Source: an uncultured Eubacteriales bacterium (lineage in GTDB: Bacteria > Bacillota > Clostridia > Oscillospirales > CAG-272). Taken from it: DNA of 8,435 bases. A program made the position numbers and the translations under genes. This document shows positions 5,669 to 8,435 of the stretch, in pieces (within the stretch, counting starts at the first letter, position 1; each line of letters starts with the position of its first letter). The DNA is taken from positions 1-8,435 of the forward strand of contig CAKSEI010000056.1 of the NCBI GenBank assembly GCA_934446285.1. Reading direction: 5' to 3'. A model generated the notes under the pieces. It saw nothing but the letters and a program-made list of their open reading frames with translations. It was not told the origin of the DNA and did no database searches.

Positions 5669-5744
5669 GCTAGTGTAGCACAGTCGGTAGTGCAGCTGAT
5701 TCGTAATCAGCAGGTCGTCCGTTCAAGTCGGATCACTAGCTCCA
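5669..5744 (+). tRNA. tRNA-Thr (anticodon CGT)
   Basis: A 76-nt tRNA folding into a full cloverleaf. The acceptor stem GCTAGTG/CACTAGC is perfect (7 bp). The D arm is GCAC...GTGC. The anticodon stem GCTGA/TCAGC closes the loop TTCGTAA, placing the anticodon CGT at 5702-5704, which reads ACG (Thr). The T loop is GTTCAAGTC with its stem (TCCG/CGGA), the discriminator is T, and the CCA end is encoded (5742-5744). There is no sign of truncation. It is transcribed away from the phage block, which lies on its 5' side. Confidence 0.95.
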
Positions 5745-5745
5745 T

Positions 5746-5784
5746 AGGGCAGTTGTATGCGTTGCAAACAACTGCCTTTTGTCT
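5746..5784 (+). terminator. Intrinsic terminator of tRNA-Thr
   Basis: AGGGCAGTTGT (5746-5756) pairs with ACAACTGCCTT (5768-5778), a stem of up to 11 bp including one wobble. It can continue past an A/A mismatch into TGC-GTT-GCA. A T-rich run, TTTTGTCTT, follows. It starts one base after the encoded CCA, so it should end the tRNA transcript cleanly. The next gene starts 27 bp later. Confidence 0.85.
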
Positions 5785-5810
5785 TAATTATGAGTATCAA
5801 GGTAAATGTC

Positions 5811-6596
5811 ATGAAAAAAATCCGTTCGATTGCAGCTTTACTAAGCCTGATTGTATTTCTCTGCGCGTGCTCCGCGCCCGACGGCGGGAGTGAGGAGCTG
5901 CCGCACCTGAAGATAGGCAGCGATGTCTATCGTCCGTTCAGCTATATAAATGAAGAGGGAATTCCCGACGGAGCGGACGTAGCCGTAGCACGGGAGGCGT
6001 GTGCGATTATGGGTTATGAGCCCGAGTTTGTTTACATAGACTGGGACGAGAAAGATTCGCTCCTCGCCTCGGGCGCGGTCGACTGCCTTTGGGGCTGCTT
6101 TTCCGAGAACGGCAGGGAGGATGACTACCTTTGGACAGAGCCGTATATGAACTCGCGTCAGGTCGTAGCCGTCCGCTGTGACAGCGATATAGAGACGCTC
6201 TCAGACCTTGACGGCAGGGGAGTATCGGTGCAGATCAGCTCAAAGCCGGAGGAGATATTTTTAGATAAAGCCTCTGAGAATATCCCGGATGTCAAAACAG
6301 TCTACAGCCTCTTAACAATGGACGAGGTTGTAACAGCGATGAAGAAAGGCTATACCGATGCCTGTGCAGGGCACGAGGACGCGCTGCGCGTGGAGCTTGA
6401 GCGCTCGGACACCTCATACAGATTTCTTGACGGCTGCCTTATGCGCTCGCAGATAGGCGTTGCTTTTTACAAAGGCGGCGACGGTAGCTTAAGAGACGAG
6501 CTTGACCGCGCCCTTTCTCAGCTTAAGAAAAGCGGCTCTCTCTCCCGTATTCTCGGAAAATACGATGTAAAAGCTGAGGCGGAGGGAGAAGAATGA
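5811..6596 (+). CDS. Solute-binding lipoprotein (SBP_bac_3 type), probable receptor
   Basis: A 261-residue extracytoplasmic binding protein. I chose ATG at 5811 because it begins a classic lipoprotein signal (MKKIRSIAALLSLIVF, lipobox LCAC, lipidated Cys20) and has AAGG 8 nt upstream. The ATG at 5757 lies inside the tRNA terminator hairpin and is not credible. The mature part fits family-3 solute-binding proteins, which mostly bind amino acids: LKIGSDVYRPFSY (33-45), a 'DGADVAVAREAC' segment (53-64), a 'GAVDCLWGCFSENGRE' segment with the possible ligand-binding Arg102, then 'WTEPYMNSRQVVAV', and 'KGYTDACAGHEDAL' in lobe 2. The ligand is unknown. No permease or ABC ATPase is adjacent; instead the next gene, overlapping by 4 bp, is a sensor kinase. 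The protein therefore probably presents its ligand to that kinase. Upstream promoter elements are not convincing. Confidence 0.85.
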   Translation: MKKIRSIAALLSLIVFLCACSAPDGGSEELPHLKIGSDVYRPFSYINEEGIPDGADVAVAREACAIMGYEPEFVYIDWDEKDSLLASGAVDCLWGCFSENGREDDYLWTEPYMNSRQVVAVRCDSDIETLSDLDGRGVSVQISSKPEEIFLDKASENIPDVKTVYSLLTMDEVVTAMKKGYTDACAGHEDALRVELERSDTSYRFLDGCLMRSQIGVAFYKGGDGSLRDELDRALSQLKKSGSLSRILGKYDVKAEAEGEE

Positions 6597-8435
6597 AGCA
6601 GAGTACGAAATCGGTCATCTCCGGATATCTTCAGAAGACTTCATCCGTTATCCTCACGGGCATAATCCTGCTCTTTGCCGTCACTCTTATAGCGGGCAAT
6701 ATCGACCGCCGCATGACGGGACAACTCATGGACAATACGTTTGACACGCTGAAAAATCAGTGTACTAATTATAATAAGATTGTCACCGCCGACAGGACAA
6801 AGAGTCTTTTCCGCCTGTCGGACAGCCTTATCGAGATGCGTAAATATACAGAGAACATGTCCCTCTCCGAAATGGAGGAGACGGTGGACGACTACGTGGA
6901 GAATATGCGCCTCTCCGGTGTTTTCGTGCTCGACGGGGATCTTAATATCCTGATAAGCTGTTTTGACGGCGGGTATACGCATATAGCGTCGGATGCCCAT
7001 TCTCTCTTATCCGGCGAGCTGCAGAGGGATAGGCTGAAAAAGACGGCTGACGCCGAAAACTCCGTATACTCGCAGCGGCTCACGCTTGACGGACGCACAA
7101 TAGACGTGAGCGTCATATCGCGCGCGGATGCCGGAGGAGTGATAATCGGCTTTTACGAGCAGCCCGAGGGGCAGATAGAGGACTCGGAGGACGACCTTGT
7201 AAGTCTGCTGTGCAGTATGCATATGGAGCGCAGCGGCTCATTTGTCATAGTGTCGGGCGGCAGGGTGCTCGCCACAGACGACGGCACTCTGAGAGGAGCG
7301 GAAAAGAGCGACGTGGAAATCCTCGGTGCGCTCGACGGTCTGCCTCTCGGAGCGGACATCATGTCGGTTTCATCGGACGGCAGCCTTTATCTCGGCGGCA
7401 GACAGACGGCGGAGACTTATGATATCTACGTTTATTTTCCCGCTTTTCTCGCTTATAAAAATACAATGATAGTCTCCGGCGTGTTCATGCTCTTATATAT
7501 TGTACTGCGACTGCTTTTTGTAGTCGTCAAGGCACGCTCGCTGCGTGAAAAGCAGGCGGAGCTTGTCGAGAGCAATACTCAGCTGCAGCGGACGGTAAAT
7601 ATGCTGCATTCGCTCGAGAATATATATTTCTCCGTTTTTTACGTCGACACAAAGACGGACAGGTACAGCAGCGTTTTTTTAGCACCTTGGCTTGAGGGGG
7701 CGATACCCGAGAGCGGCGCTTATACGAAGATGCGCGATACACTCATGGACATTCTCGTCTCGTGCGAGGACAGAGAGAGGCTCGCCGCATCCATCACGCT
7801 CGACAGTATACGCGAGAGACTGCGTGCGGAAACTCTCACCGACCTGCGTCAGAGCTTTTATATCGATTTCCGCGCGAGCAGATGCGGCGCGGAGAGCGAG
7901 ATGAACTGGTGCCGTATAACGGTTATAGCCGTGGACTTTGACGGGTCGGGTATGCCTCTGCACGTTATGACAGTGCTTCAGGATGTCAACGCCGAGAAAG
8001 CAAAGGAGGCAGACTATCAGAAGAGAATAATCGAGGAGGCACAGGAGGCACGCAGCGCAAATATCGCAAAGACCGAGTTCCTGCGCCGTATAAGCCACGA
8101 TATACGCACGCCGATAAACGGCATACAGGGACTAATAAAAATGGCGGACAGTTTTCACGACGACGAGGAAAAGCAGCAGATATACCGCGCGAAAATGTCC
8201 GCCGCGCTCAGTTATCTTCTCGATCTCGTAAATAACGTGCTCGACATGAGCAAGCTTGAGAGCGGAGAGATAGTCCCGGAGGACAAAAGCTTTGACCTCG
8301 CTGAGGTGCTGCGTCAGGCGAATACTCCGCCCGAGGCGCAGGCGGCGGAGAACGGAGTAGAGTATTCATGGGCGGAAAACTGCGATATGCCCGTAACTCA
8401 CCTCGTCGGCAGCCCTCTTTATCTGCGGCAGATAC
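6593..8435 (+). CDS. Sensor histidine kinase, C-terminus beyond window
   Basis: The frame runs from ATG at 6593 (ATGA overlap with the upstream stop, GGAGGGA Shine-Dalgarno) to the window edge, at least 614 residues. TM1 spans ~residues 16-35, and an extracytoplasmic sensor of ~255 residues follows, possibly Cache-like. TM2 is at ~292-312, then a short helical linker. A PAS-like domain lies at ~343-466 (starting NIYFSVFYVD, ending VMTVLQDVNAEKA), then a signalling helix, then HisKA with the phospho-acceptor His502 in FLRRISHDIRTPING. The dimerisation helices end near SYLLDLVNNVLDMSKLESG. The window stops at GSPLYLRQI, where the HATPase domain begins, so ATP-binding motifs and any receiver domain cannot be judged. 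It autophosphorylates in the cytoplasm in response to an external signal, probably through the upstream lipoprotein. A response regulator, or a receiver fused to the kinase, is expected downstream. Confidence 0.9.
   Translation, partial: MKQSTKSVISGYLQKTSSVILTGIILLFAVTLIAGNIDRRMTGQLMDNTFDTLKNQCTNYNKIVTADRTKSLFRLSDSLIEMRKYTENMSLSEMEETVDDYVENMRLSGVFVLDGDLNILISCFDGGYTHIASDAHSLLSGELQRDRLKKTADAENSVYSQRLTLDGRTIDVSVISRADAGGVIIGFYEQPEGQIEDSEDDLVSLLCSMHMERSGSFVIVSGGRVLATDDGTLRGAEKSDVEILGALDGLPLGADIMSVSSDGSLYLGGRQTAETYDIYVYFPAFLAYKNTMIVSGVFMLLYIVLRLLFVVVKARSLREKQAELVESNTQLQRTVNMLHSLENIYFSVFYVDTKTDRYSSVFLAPWLEGAIPESGAYTKMRDTLMDILVSCEDRERLAASITLDSIRERLRAETLTDLRQSFYIDFRASRCGAESEMNWCRITVIAVDFDGSGMPLHVMTVLQDVNAEKAKEADYQKRIIEEAQEARSANIAKTEFLRRISHDIRTPINGIQGLIKMADSFHDDEEKQQIYRAKMSAALSYLLDLVNNVLDMSKLESGEIVPEDKSFDLAEVLRQANTPPEAQAAENGVEYSWAENCDMPVTHLVGSPLYLRQI

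Noticed and set aside
5085..5678. 197-codon plus-strand frame opposite the amidase, ending inside the tRNA
   Set aside because: It runs through the tRNA promoter and into the tRNA, and lies antisense to a complete amidase with zinc ligands.
5669..5744. tRNA-Thr as the phage attachment site
   Set aside because: The phage genes are on the 5' side and no duplicated tRNA fragment is visible in the window; the claim cannot be supported without the other boundary.
5757..5810. Upstream ATG extending the binding lipoprotein by 18 residues
   Set aside because: It lies within the terminator hairpin and would place a non-signal sequence before a textbook lipoprotein signal peptide.
7679..8098. 139-codon minus-strand frame antisense to the histidine kinase
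   Set aside because: Shadow of the kinase frame, which carries a PAS-like domain and the HisKA motif in this region.

Overview
The window looks like chromosomal DNA of a Clostridia-type bacterium (Bacillota). The main grounds are strong GGAGG-type ribosome binding sites, a holin and an amidase of types common in clostridial phages, and a lipoprotein plus sensor-kinase pair of a style frequent in gut Clostridia. The DNA is fairly GC-rich, yet uses ATA (Ile) and AGA/AGG (Arg) freely. Genus cannot be fixed from the sequence alone.

Left two thirds (1-5438, all minus strand): a compact phage structural and lysis block. In transcription order it holds an N-acetylmuramoyl-L-alanine amidase (endolysin), the terminase large subunit, a tail/baseplate-fibre-like protein, a holin, a small Cys4 zinc-binding-like protein, an acidic scaffold-like protein and the first ~141 residues of a major capsid protein that leaves the window. 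The genes are intact and tightly packed, with overlaps or gaps of a few tens of bases at most. The exception is a 161-bp gap full of inverted and direct repeats between the terminase and fibre genes. The order is unusual: an endolysin gene is translationally coupled to the terminase, fibre and holin sit between terminase and scaffold, and no portal or small terminase gene is seen where they are usually found.

Middle (5439-5784): a ~230-bp divergent intergenic region, then a near-perfect sigma-A promoter, a tRNA-Thr (anticodon CGT, CCA encoded) and a strong intrinsic terminator, all on the plus strand. The phage block lies on the 5' side of the tRNA, not at the 3' end where tRNA-targeting integrases usually insert elements.

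Right third (5811-8435, plus strand): a two-gene operon begins 27 bp after the tRNA terminator. It encodes a lipid-anchored solute-binding protein (SBP_bac_3 type) and, with ATGA start/stop overlap, a membrane sensor histidine kinase with a large extracytoplasmic domain, a PAS-like domain and a HisKA domain. The window ends at the start of its ATPase domain. No transporter permease or ATPase gene is seen in the window, so the binding protein probably serves as a ligand receptor for the kinase.

No insertion sequence, CRISPR array, integrase or reverse transcriptase is visible. The best candidates for something new are the rearranged phage module, the structured intergenic element inside it, and the receptor/kinase pair behind the tRNA.
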